NCBI RefSeq assembly: GCF_009933175.1
Contig: NZ_MAEJ01000012.1
Location: forward strand, 124,001 to 188,000
Origin: Candidatus Enterococcus huntleyi
GTDB lineage: Bacteria; Bacillota; Bacilli; Lactobacillales; Enterococcaceae
DNA: 64,000 bases
Direction: 5' to 3'
This document shows positions 55,185 through 62,855 of the stretch, in pieces (positions within the stretch are counted from its first letter, which is position 1; the number at the start of each line of letters is the position of its first letter). The notes below the pieces were generated by a model. The model saw nothing but the letters and a program-made list of their open reading frames with translations. It did not search any database and had not been told where the DNA came from. The position numbers and the translations under genes are program-made.

Positions 55185-55220
55185 GGTGCGCTTATTAAAG
55201 TAATAAGGCACTATTTTTTT
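55185..55220 (+). terminator. Terminator of the liaFSR operon
   Basis: GTGCGCTTATTA and TAATAAGGCAC pair (one bulge) around AAG, followed by TATTTTTTTTG. Confidence 0.85.
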
Positions 55221-55496
55221 TGAAATTTAAGTAAGAAAGATAGTCTGCTCTTATAGGGCTAAATTTGCTGTATGAGAGTGTACTTAAATAGGTTGCTCTT
55301 ATTATTAATAATTTACTTGTAGCACTGTACATTCTGAATAAATAAGTGATAAAATTATCCTATTACGTGTTTAAAGCTTATTTGCTATACAAAATAATTA
55401 TGCGAGTAGTCAAAAAGTAGAGTGAAAAGAGCAAAGTATCAAATCTGAATAGATATACTGATTGGCTTATGTTTTAGCGAGAGGAGTATATGGTAA
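55221..55496. other. AT-rich intergenic region before the acyltransferase gene
   Basis: No gene, repeat or clear promoter recognised. Base composition is more AT-rich than the lia genes to its left, in line with the following gene. Confidence 0.4.
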
Positions 55497-56432
55497 ATGG
55501 AATTAGTTGAGGAATATAAACAGCAAAAATTGGTAGGAACAAATAGAATAATAATCAATGACGCTGAAGGCGTAGATAGTGACCTAGTTTTAAAAAATAC
55601 TAAAATAGCTTTTAAGGGAGAGCGGAATGTTGTTGTCGTCGACAAAGGAACTAATATAACAAATTCTTCAATCACTTTTGAAGGAAATGATTCTCTAGTA
55701 TATATAAAAAAGTCTCGTAATCCAGTAAATATAAGAGCAAGTGTTTTTTCCGAAACTTGTTTATTTATTGACACAGGTGCTAGTTTTAATGGCGCCATTT
55801 CAATCAGTCTCTCTGAAAGAGAAAATGTCTTAATTGGAAAAGATTGTATGTTTTCGTTTGGTATTTGGCTAAGAACCTCTGATGTTCATTTAATCTATGA
55901 CTTACAGGGCAATCGAATTAATAATTCTAAAGGAATCATTCTGGGAGATCATATATGGGTTGGTCAAGATGTCCACTTTACTAAAGGTTCTATGGTTGGT
56001 TCGGGGACTGTTGTAGGAGCAAAAAGTCTAGTTTCTGGAATATTATCGTCGAATTGTACATATGCTGGCATCCCCTGTAGAAAGATAAAAAGTGACACTT
56101 TTTGGGATAGACCTTCCACGCACAATTATTCGAGAGAACAAACGAAAGAATCACAGAAATACAAGGGAAATATAGCCAACTTCAACTTTGTGAAAAAAAA
56201 TAAAGGGAATCTATCAGAAAAGATAGCCGTCTATAATGCCTTAAAAGAATTAAAATCTGTCCCAGAAAAGATTAAACTTATCGAAGAAAAAATAGTCAAC
56301 GGGAAACCTTTAGTATGTGAGAACAAAGTAGATAAAATAACTAAAGTAAACAATATAGATAAAGTAAATGAAGCAACTAGCACAATTTATAAAAGGATTG
56401 GAAAAGTAGTGAAGAGGTATTTGAAAAAATAA
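55497..56432 (+). CDS. Hexapeptide-repeat (left-handed beta-helix) acyltransferase
   Basis: 311 residues. Residues 25-200 show the irregular hexapeptide repeats of a left-handed beta-helix (ENVLIGKDCMFSFGIWLRTSD, GIILGDHIWVGQDVHFTKGSMVGSGTVVGAKSLVSG), ending YAGIPCRKIK as in capsule and O-antigen acetyltransferases; the His in SDVH or DVHF could be catalytic. The last 100 residues are Lys/Asn-rich and helical (KVDKITKVNNIDKVNEA) with no known fold. GAGGAG precedes the ATG. Its AT-richness and isolated position between liaR and a ktrA-type gene suggest acquisition. It probably acetylates a surface glycan. Confidence 0.82.
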   Translation: MELVEEYKQQKLVGTNRIIINDAEGVDSDLVLKNTKIAFKGERNVVVVDKGTNITNSSITFEGNDSLVYIKKSRNPVNIRASVFSETCLFIDTGASFNGAISISLSERENVLIGKDCMFSFGIWLRTSDVHLIYDLQGNRINNSKGIILGDHIWVGQDVHFTKGSMVGSGTVVGAKSLVSGILSSNCTYAGIPCRKIKSDTFWDRPSTHNYSREQTKESQKYKGNIANFNFVKKNKGNLSEKIAVYNALKELKSVPEKIKLIEEKIVNGKPLVCENKVDKITKVNNIDKVNEATSTIYKRIGKVVKRYLKK

Positions 56433-56537
56433 ATAATTATCTCATCTTATATTCAATAGAAGTCATAAATCTCTTTCGTAGTTATTTTTGGTTCCCTTTG
56501 TTATACTATATTTTGAACATGAGAATAGGAGAAGCGT

Positions 56538-57203
56538 ATGAAACAAAATTTTGCAATAGTTGGTCTAGGGCGTTTTGGTGGGAGCATTTGTCGAACACTG
56601 ATTGAAGCAGGACAAGAAGTGCTAGCAATAGATAATAATGAAGATCGTGTGAATGAATATATGAATATTGCGACCCATGCAGTTGTTGCTAATGCGCAAG
56701 ATGAGATGACTTTGCGCTCGTTAGGTATTCGAAATTTCGATCATGTCATTGTGGCGATAGGTGAAGACATTCAGGCCAGTATTCTTGTAACCTTAATGGT
56801 TAAAGAGATGGGGGTCAAAAACGTTGTAGCTAAAGCCCAAAATTCGTATCATGCAAGAGTATTGGAGAAGATTGGTGCTGATCGTGTTGTCCATCCGGAA
56901 AGGGATATGGGCGTGAGAATCGCACATAACCTGGTCTCCAAAAATATTTTAGATTATCTAGAATTATCAGATGATTTTTCACTAGTAGAAATTCGAGTAG
57001 CTAATCCAAAATTCTTTAATAAATCATTATTAGAATTGAATTTCCGCCAGCGGTTTGGTTTGACAGTTGTCGCCATCAGACGTGCGAATGGAAAAGTGGT
57101 TGTTTCTCCTGATGCTAATGAATTCGTTCGTGAAAACGACAATTTATTAGTCATTGGTGAAACAGATGACGTGGATATTCTTGATGAAAAGATGAACATG
57201 TAG
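56538..57203 (+). CDS. ktrA: KtrA/TrkA family potassium-uptake regulator
   Basis: 221 residues, the length of a single RCK unit. N-terminal nucleotide-binding domain with GLGRFGGSICRTLIEAGQEVLAIDNNEDRV (GxGxxG and the acidic end of strand 2), then a TrkA_C domain (about 135-221: DFSLVEIRVANPKFFNKSLLEL). It forms a ring that gates a KtrB-type channel by binding ATP/ADP or cyclic di-AMP. No channel gene is adjacent, which is common for ktr genes. The symbol is by family only. Confidence 0.92.
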   Translation: MKQNFAIVGLGRFGGSICRTLIEAGQEVLAIDNNEDRVNEYMNIATHAVVANAQDEMTLRSLGIRNFDHVIVAIGEDIQASILVTLMVKEMGVKNVVAKAQNSYHARVLEKIGADRVVHPERDMGVRIAHNLVSKNILDYLELSDDFSLVEIRVANPKFFNKSLLELNFRQRFGLTVVAIRRANGKVVVSPDANEFVRENDNLLVIGETDDVDILDEKMNM

Positions 57204-57218
57204 AAGGGGAGTATTAAT

Positions 57219-57530
57219 ATGCAATTAGAGATAACACCTAAAGCACAAAGCTGGTTTAAAGAAGAAATTTCTCTGGAACCTGGTATGGGTATCCGTTTCT
57301 ATGGAAAGATTTATGGGAAGACTGATGTTCATGATGGCTTTTCAATAGGTATGTCAGCGGACAAACCTGTAGAACCTTTACTAAAGAAAGAAATCGATGG
57401 CGTTACTTATTTTATCGAAGAAACCGATGATTGGTTCTTTAAAGGCTATGACTTAACCGTTGATTTTGATGAGAAATTAGAGGAACCGAAGTATGTCTTT
57501 ACTAAGAATCAAGAAGATGAAAAGCAATAA
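57219..57530 (+). CDS. HesB/IscA-like protein (YneR group) without cysteines
   Basis: 103 residues. MQLEITPKAQSWFKEEISLEPGMGIRFYGKIYGKTDVHDGFSIGMS and the C-terminal DLTVDFDEKLEEPKYVF fit the HesB/YadR/YneR group of the Fe-S biogenesis fold, yet there is no Cys, so Fe-S or iron binding as in IscA is excluded. Role unknown. GAAGGGGAG precedes the ATG; 15 bases after ktrA, so co-transcribed. Confidence 0.85.
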   Translation: MQLEITPKAQSWFKEEISLEPGMGIRFYGKIYGKTDVHDGFSIGMSADKPVEPLLKKEIDGVTYFIEETDDWFFKGYDLTVDFDEKLEEPKYVFTKNQEDEKQ

Positions 57531-57631
57531 TTTGTCGAGATTATTCAAAAATAATTGGTAGTAATATTTATTTTCTACTAAAGGAATTCAAAAGAATTCG
57601 ATAAGGAAAATCGGTTTTTTTTGAATTTCTT

Positions 57632-57660
57632 TTTCCATAATGAAGGCTTTATGCTATAAT
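57632..57660 (+). promoter_or_regulatory. Probable promoter of the GtrB-like gene
   Basis: TTTCCA (57632-57637), 17-base spacer, TATAAT (57655-57660), ending 27 bases before the ATG at 57688. Confidence 0.6.
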
Positions 57661-57687
57661 TTTTATGTCATGATGGGAGTGAACGCA

Positions 57688-58647
57688 ATGTTATCAATCG
57701 TAGTACCTTGTTACAATGAAGAAGAGTCTATTTTGCTCTTTTATAAAGAGATGGAACGTGTTCATCAAACGATTAATGAGGCATTTGAATATATATTTGT
57801 GAATGATGGCTCAACGGATCAGACGTTAAGTATCATACGCGAGTTAGCAAAAGATGATTCAGAACAAGTACGTTATATTTCTTTTTCGAGAAATTTTGGT
57901 AAGGAGGCAGGACTCTATGCGGGGCTTGAGGCTGCAAAGGGTGATTTGATTACTGTGATGGATGTTGACCTACAGGATCCACCAGAGTTGCTTCCTCAAA
58001 TGATTGAACGAGTGCGCACAACTGATGCTGATTGTATCGGGACTAGAAGAATTAGCCGTGATGGTGAACCACCAATCAGGAGTTTTTTTGCACGTCTTTT
58101 TTATAAGCTTATTAACAAAATAGGGGATACCGAGATGGTGGAAGGTGCCCGAGATTTCCGTGTAATGAGTCGGCAGATGGTCGATGCTGTCTTGGAATTA
58201 AGTGAATACAATCGTTTTTCTAAAGGAATTTTTAGCTGGGTTGGTTTTAAGACGGAGTATTTAGAGTATGAAAATCGGGAGCGTGTCGCAGGCAATACTT
58301 CGTGGTCTTTTTGGAGCTTATTTAATTACTCAATTGATGGAATTGTTAATTTTTCGGACACTCCTTTGAATATCGCTTCTTTTGTGGGAGCATTTTCTTG
58401 TATTGCCTCAGGTATAGCATTAATCTTCATCGTTGTACGGGCCTTATTATTTGGTGATCCAACAAGCGGCTGGCCTTCACTAATTTCTGTTTTTCTTTTT
58501 GTGGGTGGTCTCCAATTATTATGTTTGGGTATCATTGGCAAATACATAGGAAAGATTTTTTTAGAGACCAAGAAACGGCCAATTTACATCGTCAAGGAAA
58601 CTGAAGATACGAATAAATTAAATGTTTTAAGTTCCGATGACAAATAA
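57688..58647 (+). CDS. GT2 glycosyltransferase, GtrB/CsbB/DPM1-like
   Basis: 319 residues from the ATG at 57688 (GGGAGTGA upstream); the open frame before it lies over the promoter. GT-A domain: LSIVVPCYNEEESILLFYKEM, NDGSTDQT, SFSRNFGKEAGLYAGLEAA, VMDVDLQDPPELLPQM (DxD), then ARDFRVMSRQMV and RFSKGIFSWVGF; two C-terminal membrane helices (about 235-260 and 270-295). Such enzymes charge undecaprenyl phosphate with a sugar (glucose or GlcNAc), which a GT-C enzyme then moves to a wall polymer. No GT-C gene is adjacent; the polytopic protein at 60925-62418 is a distant candidate. Confidence 0.9.
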   Translation: MLSIVVPCYNEEESILLFYKEMERVHQTINEAFEYIFVNDGSTDQTLSIIRELAKDDSEQVRYISFSRNFGKEAGLYAGLEAAKGDLITVMDVDLQDPPELLPQMIERVRTTDADCIGTRRISRDGEPPIRSFFARLFYKLINKIGDTEMVEGARDFRVMSRQMVDAVLELSEYNRFSKGIFSWVGFKTEYLEYENRERVAGNTSWSFWSLFNYSIDGIVNFSDTPLNIASFVGAFSCIASGIALIFIVVRALLFGDPTSGWPSLISVFLFVGGLQLLCLGIIGKYIGKIFLETKKRPIYIVKETEDTNKLNVLSSDDK

Positions 58648-58648
58648 A

Positions 58649-58693
58649 ACAAAGGAGTAACTAATTGAGCTAATAATTAGTTACTCCTTTTTG
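58649..58693. terminator. Strong bidirectional terminator
   Basis: AAAGGAGTAACTAATT and AATTAGTTACTCCTTTTT are exact complements around a short loop, between the convergent GtrB-like and dehydrogenase genes. Confidence 0.9.
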
Positions 58694-58699
58694 TTCAAG

Positions 58700-59650
58700 T
58701 TAATAACCTTTATTTAAATTCACCTGATTAATAGCAATTTTTTGTTCTTTGTGATAACTTTTCAAATTTTCAAGAAATATCTGCATAAATTTTTCTTGGA
58801 AGTTCGGTGTCATCCCTGATAAATGTGGTGTGACTAACACATTGTCCATCATCCATAAGGGACTAGTATCAGGCAAGGGCTCCTCCTCAAAAACGTCAAG
58901 TGCGGCAAAACGAAATTGCTGTTTATTCAGCGCCGCAATCAAGTCTTCTGTGACGACTGACTTTCCTCTACCGACATTTATGAAAAGTGCCTCCGGATTC
59001 ATTACTGAAAAAAGCTGAGCATTGAATAAACCAGTTGTTTCGGGAGTTAGAGGTAGGATATTGACGACAATATCCATATCAGGCAACACTTCATGTAGCT
59101 GTCCAATAGGATAGGTTTCTTTGAAATTCGGCAGCTTATGACCAGATGTATTAATACCAAAAATAGTTGGACCAAATGGTGTGGCTAATTCGGCCAAACG
59201 TTGACCAATTTTCCCAGTACCAATAATTAAGAGGTTGGCTTGTTCTAGCGTGCGATAAGTCATTGTAGAGTCTTTCCATAAATGCTGTTCTTGATTTAGA
59301 GCAGATTTATGAATTCCTCGATAATCACTAAGGATTACACCTAGAACATGCTGACTAATCGAATCGCGATGTAATCCACTAGCATTTGAGAGTAGCACAT
59401 TATTCTTAGAAAGCTGCTCCAATGGCAGATAATCGACACCAGCAGAAATCGATTGTACCCACCGCAGATTAGAATCTTTTGTTAGCAATTCAGATTCTAA
59501 TTCTCGATCCCAGCCAAGCATAATCTCAACATCTGATATTTGCGACTTTTTGAGAGTTGTTTGCCAGGAAAACTCAGGAGCGATAGTAGCAATTTGTGTA
59601 ATAAATTCTTGACGAAAAGGTCTAGTTGAATAAATAATTTTTTTTGACAT
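58700..59650 (-). CDS. D-2-hydroxyacid dehydrogenase family protein
   Basis: 316 residues. The NAD-binding motif is LLIIGTGKIGQRLAELA; catalytic Arg in INVGRGKSV, Glu in DVFEEEPLP and His in VTPHLSGMTPN. NASGLHRDSISQHVLGVIL is the typical helix before the cofactor domain. It reduces a 2-keto acid or oxidises a D-2-hydroxy acid; the protein is of the phosphoglycerate-dehydrogenase-like YP-type rather than VanH or D-lactate dehydrogenase, and the substrate is unknown. AGGAGATGAGACC precedes the ATG. Confidence 0.9.
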   Translation of the reverse strand: MSKKIIYSTRPFRQEFITQIATIAPEFSWQTTLKKSQISDVEIMLGWDRELESELLTKDSNLRWVQSISAGVDYLPLEQLSKNNVLLSNASGLHRDSISQHVLGVILSDYRGIHKSALNQEQHLWKDSTMTYRTLEQANLLIIGTGKIGQRLAELATPFGPTIFGINTSGHKLPNFKETYPIGQLHEVLPDMDIVVNILPLTPETTGLFNAQLFSVMNPEALFINVGRGKSVVTEDLIAALNKQQFRFAALDVFEEEPLPDTSPLWMMDNVLVTPHLSGMTPNFQEKFMQIFLENLKSYHKEQKIAINQVNLNKGY

Positions 59651-59740
59651 GGTCTCATCTCCTCATAATCAGTGTACCAAAAAAGAATAAAAACTCGAAC
59701 GAAAGAGTCTTTCTATATATAATTACTATGAAAATATAAT

Positions 59741-59777
59741 AAAAAGACCTAATCAGGCTGAAAAGGTCTAGTTTTTA
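59741..59777 (-). terminator. Terminator after the DUF1189 gene
   Basis: AGACCT (59745-59750) and AGGTCT (59764-59769) pair; on the reverse strand the hairpin is followed by TTTTTATTATATTTT. The stem is short. Confidence 0.55.
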
Positions 59778-59809
59778 CGACTGGCTTACTTAATTTTAAA
59801 GAAATAACC

Positions 59810-60628
59810 TTAACGTAAAGGAGGCATTTCCTGTTTAGGGAAGCCTTTAGCTGCTTGTGTAAAGATGAATAGCGAGATAAAGGTAATGAGTAAGCTACTA
59901 TCAAATGATGGAGAAAACACATAAATTAACGCTGAAAGAATGACTGGTAATGTTGCACAATAAATCATCGTTTTTAATGTTTCGAAAAAAGTAACCGTAT
60001 AAAGTTTTAATTTAGCATAGAGGTTAGCACCGATTGTGGCAAAGAAAAGCGTAACTACTAAGCTAATAAAAGCTGGGTAAAGGGAAACAAGAAAAGCAAT
60101 GACTTGTATCCACCAAGGAATATGTGAACTATCCAAAGAGGTTCGTAGATTTTCACCTGAAAGATTTTGTAGCACTTCATTCGTATACGGAATATTAAAT
60201 TGATCATTTCCAAAAAGTGCAGTCATGACACCACCAGTGTTTGGCAGGCTCAACACTAATTCTTTCTCTAATAAACCGACACTTAGGAAATTACCAATCA
60301 GATCATTTGAGATATCATTTGGCTCACGTTTTCCAGTAGGGTCAAAAGTAAAAATAATTGAGTCAGTCTGATAAATGAAGCCTTCGACTTGAGCATCTGT
60401 TGATAATCGTCCCTCTTTAATGGTAAAATCAGGTATTTCAGCAGCAATGGCTTGACCATCCTGTTGAATATCTTGCATGACACCAAAGACTTTAAACGCG
60501 ATTGGAATAGATAATAGAGCACTTAAAAAGAGTGTATATAAAATTGCTTTCCAAAACGGTGTTTGTTTTGCATCCTTCAATTTTTTGAAATGAAACAGTG
60601 AGCTGTAAAAAAGTTGCCAAGTTGTCAT
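59810..60628 (-). CDS. DUF1189 family membrane protein
   Basis: 272 residues. An N-terminal membrane helix (about 28-48, AILYTLFLSALLSIPIAF), an external domain of about 120 residues (TIKEGRLSTDAQVEGFIYQTDSIIFTFDPTGK), then three or four helices near the C terminus. This plan and the start WQLFYSSLFHFKKLKDAKQTPFWKAILY match DUF1189, a Firmicutes family of unknown function. It lies between two terminators and stands alone. Confidence 0.87.
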   Translation of the reverse strand: MTTWQLFYSSLFHFKKLKDAKQTPFWKAILYTLFLSALLSIPIAFKVFGVMQDIQQDGQAIAAEIPDFTIKEGRLSTDAQVEGFIYQTDSIIFTFDPTGKREPNDISNDLIGNFLSVGLLEKELVLSLPNTGGVMTALFGNDQFNIPYTNEVLQNLSGENLRTSLDSSHIPWWIQVIAFLVSLYPAFISLVVTLFFATIGANLYAKLKLYTVTFFETLKTMIYCATLPVILSALIYVFSPSFDSSLLITFISLFIFTQAAKGFPKQEMPPLR

Positions 60629-60865
60629 AGTCGTCTCCCTCGTATATCATATAAAGCATTGATAAAAGTATACTCTCAATTTTATAGGAGTAGTTAGTGA
60701 AATACAAGACATAGTTAAAGCAATCGTATAATAAGAATAATATTAAAAACAGATTGTTTACTCAGTTTGCCAATAGGTATCTGAAATATGTGTACTGATA
60801 GCATCACAAAAATTAGTCTGCAAAAATAATTTTAAATATTCTGGAAACTGTGTCTTTTTTTTGAT

Positions 60866-60914
60866 AAAAAATGTAGGAGACTGGCAAATTAAATCGCCAG
60901 TTTCCTACATTTTA
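60866..60914 (-). terminator. Terminator after the DUF6056-like gene
   Basis: AAAATGTAGGAGACTGGC and GCCAGTTTCCTACATTTT pair with one mismatch around a 10-base loop. On the reverse strand a TTTTTTATC tail follows. Confidence 0.85.
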
Positions 60915-60924
60915 TTTTTGTCAA

Positions 60925-62418
60925 TTAATATACTTTATTTGTATAATTTACAAATATTATTTTTCTTTCCTTTGGAATATTAAATTGCTGTTTAAAGGTA
61001 TTCTCTTGTACTGAATTTGGAAACGGTGATCCATGTTGAGTGTATTGTTCAAAAGGAAGTCTTTTAATAACTAAGGTATCATTGGATGCTGAATATTCAG
61101 CATCTTGTACACGGGTTAAACTAACTCTTAGATTTTTATACGAAATTATCGAATAACCTAAAAATAGAGTTAATATTACGGCAGAAAGTGCTAATTTTAG
61201 CCCATACATAAGAGCAGGACTGAACCTTCCTTCAATTTTAAGAGAAAGAGTATTATAGCTAGCCAGTTTACCACTCAACAAAATATAGTATATATAACTA
61301 CTTAAGATACACCTAGGACCTAATGGTTCGAGTATTAAAAAAGGTAAGACACAGATAATTGCAGAAAAACCATAAAAAAGCAATTCTATTTTTGTCTCTT
61401 TTTTTTCAATACAAATAAATATTGCAATAGCGATAAGTAGCATGAACATAATAGCTGCTATAGATTCTAACAATAAGAAATATTTACCGAAAAATTCTGA
61501 ATTTATACGTCCAACTGATTTAAAGAATGACCAAAAAGAAAAAACAAATAAAAATGAAGGAATAAAGATAAGATATTTTTTTTCGGTATATTTTTTGGTA
61601 TATTTCAAAATAGTAATCGTAACAAGTATACTTAAGATTATATTGATTAACCAGTTATTTGTTATAACTAAATTCATCCAATTTTGAGTAATAGTATGAT
61701 ATACCTTTGAAAACAATGTTTCATTCGTTGTACCAATCGTTCGATAGCTATCTGTATGATTAATAATTGAAAGATACACACTATTGGAGAACATTGTTGC
61801 GGCACCTAGAATTGACGCTACTAGTAAGTTGTATTTTAATAATGACACTTTCTCTTTTTTAATTAACGTATAGACAACAACGAATCCAGCAAGGAGTACA
61901 TTATAAAGTGTCATATGCTCCACGATTAATTGTTGTAAAAAAAATAAACAAAAGAAAAGCATTTGCATTAACGGCTGAACTTTATTATTTGTGTACTTCT
62001 TAAGTATTACAATTGTAAGTAATGTTGAAAAGATTGATACGTTGTAATTAGAAAATCCAGCAAACCAACCATACGTCTGCCTGTAAATATCTATAGGCAT
62101 TGCTAGTATAAGTGCCATGATGCAAGCGTTGAATAAGAAAGATTTTTCGCCAATAATTTTTTTTATTAAAACGAATATGCCTGTATTAATTATTGTGTAA
62201 AAAATTACGCGTATAATCCAGAAACGTGTAATTAGCATTTCGATTATATTTCCTAAGTATCGACCATTATAATTATCGAACCATATAGATAAACGATCTA
62301 ACCCTGTTTGTCCTGCCCAAGTCCAGTCATCACCGGATAGTGGGATTAACGCTCCAATTATAAAATAAAAAAAAGCAATGAAGATCACAAACATATTTTC
62401 TTTAACAATTTTTTTCAT
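60925..62418 (-). CDS. DUF6056-like polytopic membrane protein
   Basis: 497 residues from the ATG at 62418, which follows CGGAGG. About twelve membrane helices; after the first comes LIPLSGDDWTWAGQTGL and FDNYNGRYLGN. An acidic pair after helix 1 and a conserved NGRYLGN loop recall GT-C glycosyltransferases and DUF6056 proteins, which are often found with surface-glycan genes. The C-terminal 60 residues are polar (VQDAEYSASNDTLVIKRLPFEQYTQHGSPFP). It may transfer a lipid-linked sugar (inference). Very AT-rich (poly-A/T tracts), so possibly acquired. Confidence 0.75.
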   Translation of the reverse strand: MKKIVKENMFVIFIAFFYFIIGALIPLSGDDWTWAGQTGLDRLSIWFDNYNGRYLGNIIEMLITRFWIIRVIFYTIINTGIFVLIKKIIGEKSFLFNACIMALILAMPIDIYRQTYGWFAGFSNYNVSIFSTLLTIVILKKYTNNKVQPLMQMLFFCLFFLQQLIVEHMTLYNVLLAGFVVVYTLIKKEKVSLLKYNLLVASILGAATMFSNSVYLSIINHTDSYRTIGTTNETLFSKVYHTITQNWMNLVITNNWLINIILSILVTITILKYTKKYTEKKYLIFIPSFLFVFSFWSFFKSVGRINSEFFGKYFLLLESIAAIMFMLLIAIAIFICIEKKETKIELLFYGFSAIICVLPFLILEPLGPRCILSSYIYYILLSGKLASYNTLSLKIEGRFSPALMYGLKLALSAVILTLFLGYSIISYKNLRVSLTRVQDAEYSASNDTLVIKRLPFEQYTQHGSPFPNSVQENTFKQQFNIPKERKIIFVNYTNKVY

Positions 62419-62855
62419 AAGACCTCCGTGTAATAGTCCAGTAGGGATAAACAACACCTGAACATTTAATTTATTAAAACTTATTGTCTTTTCGATATTA
62501 ATAGCTAAAAGTAAACAACTAGTTTACAATTGAAATCCTTTCCTTAGTTATAATTTTTCACAAGATTAATTCATTCTCTATTCTTAAAATAATCACTATT
62601 AATTTTACCACAAATAACTAGCAAAACAATCACTATTTTTAGGGATTTATCCGAAAAGAAAATCAGTTCATTTTCACAAGAACATGCATTTAGAGACATA
62701 TTTATAGGATGTATTTTTCTAATTGATGTCTACTGGACAAATCAGAAAATGTTGATAAGCCAGTGTTTTACTTCATATTTTGATGTAATAAGTGCAAGGG
62801 TTTTTCAGCTGACTCAGCGAAAATCGTGCACTTTTTATCTAAATGGAGGCTTCTG
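62419..62855. other. AT-rich gap containing the probable left end of an IS element
   Basis: No gene seen. It should hold the promoter of the membrane-protein gene (reverse strand) and the left end of the insertion sequence whose transposase starts at 62856. I cannot define the IS terminal repeat, because the right end lies outside the window. Confidence 0.4.

Noticed and set aside
58700-59650. VanH-type vancomycin-resistance dehydrogenase
   Set aside because: No vanA/B-type ligase or vanX nearby, and the sequence resembles the general D-2-hydroxyacid dehydrogenase group.
62700-62855. Defined left terminal inverted repeat of the IS element
   Set aside because: Without the right end in the window no pairing could be checked, so no boundary is claimed.
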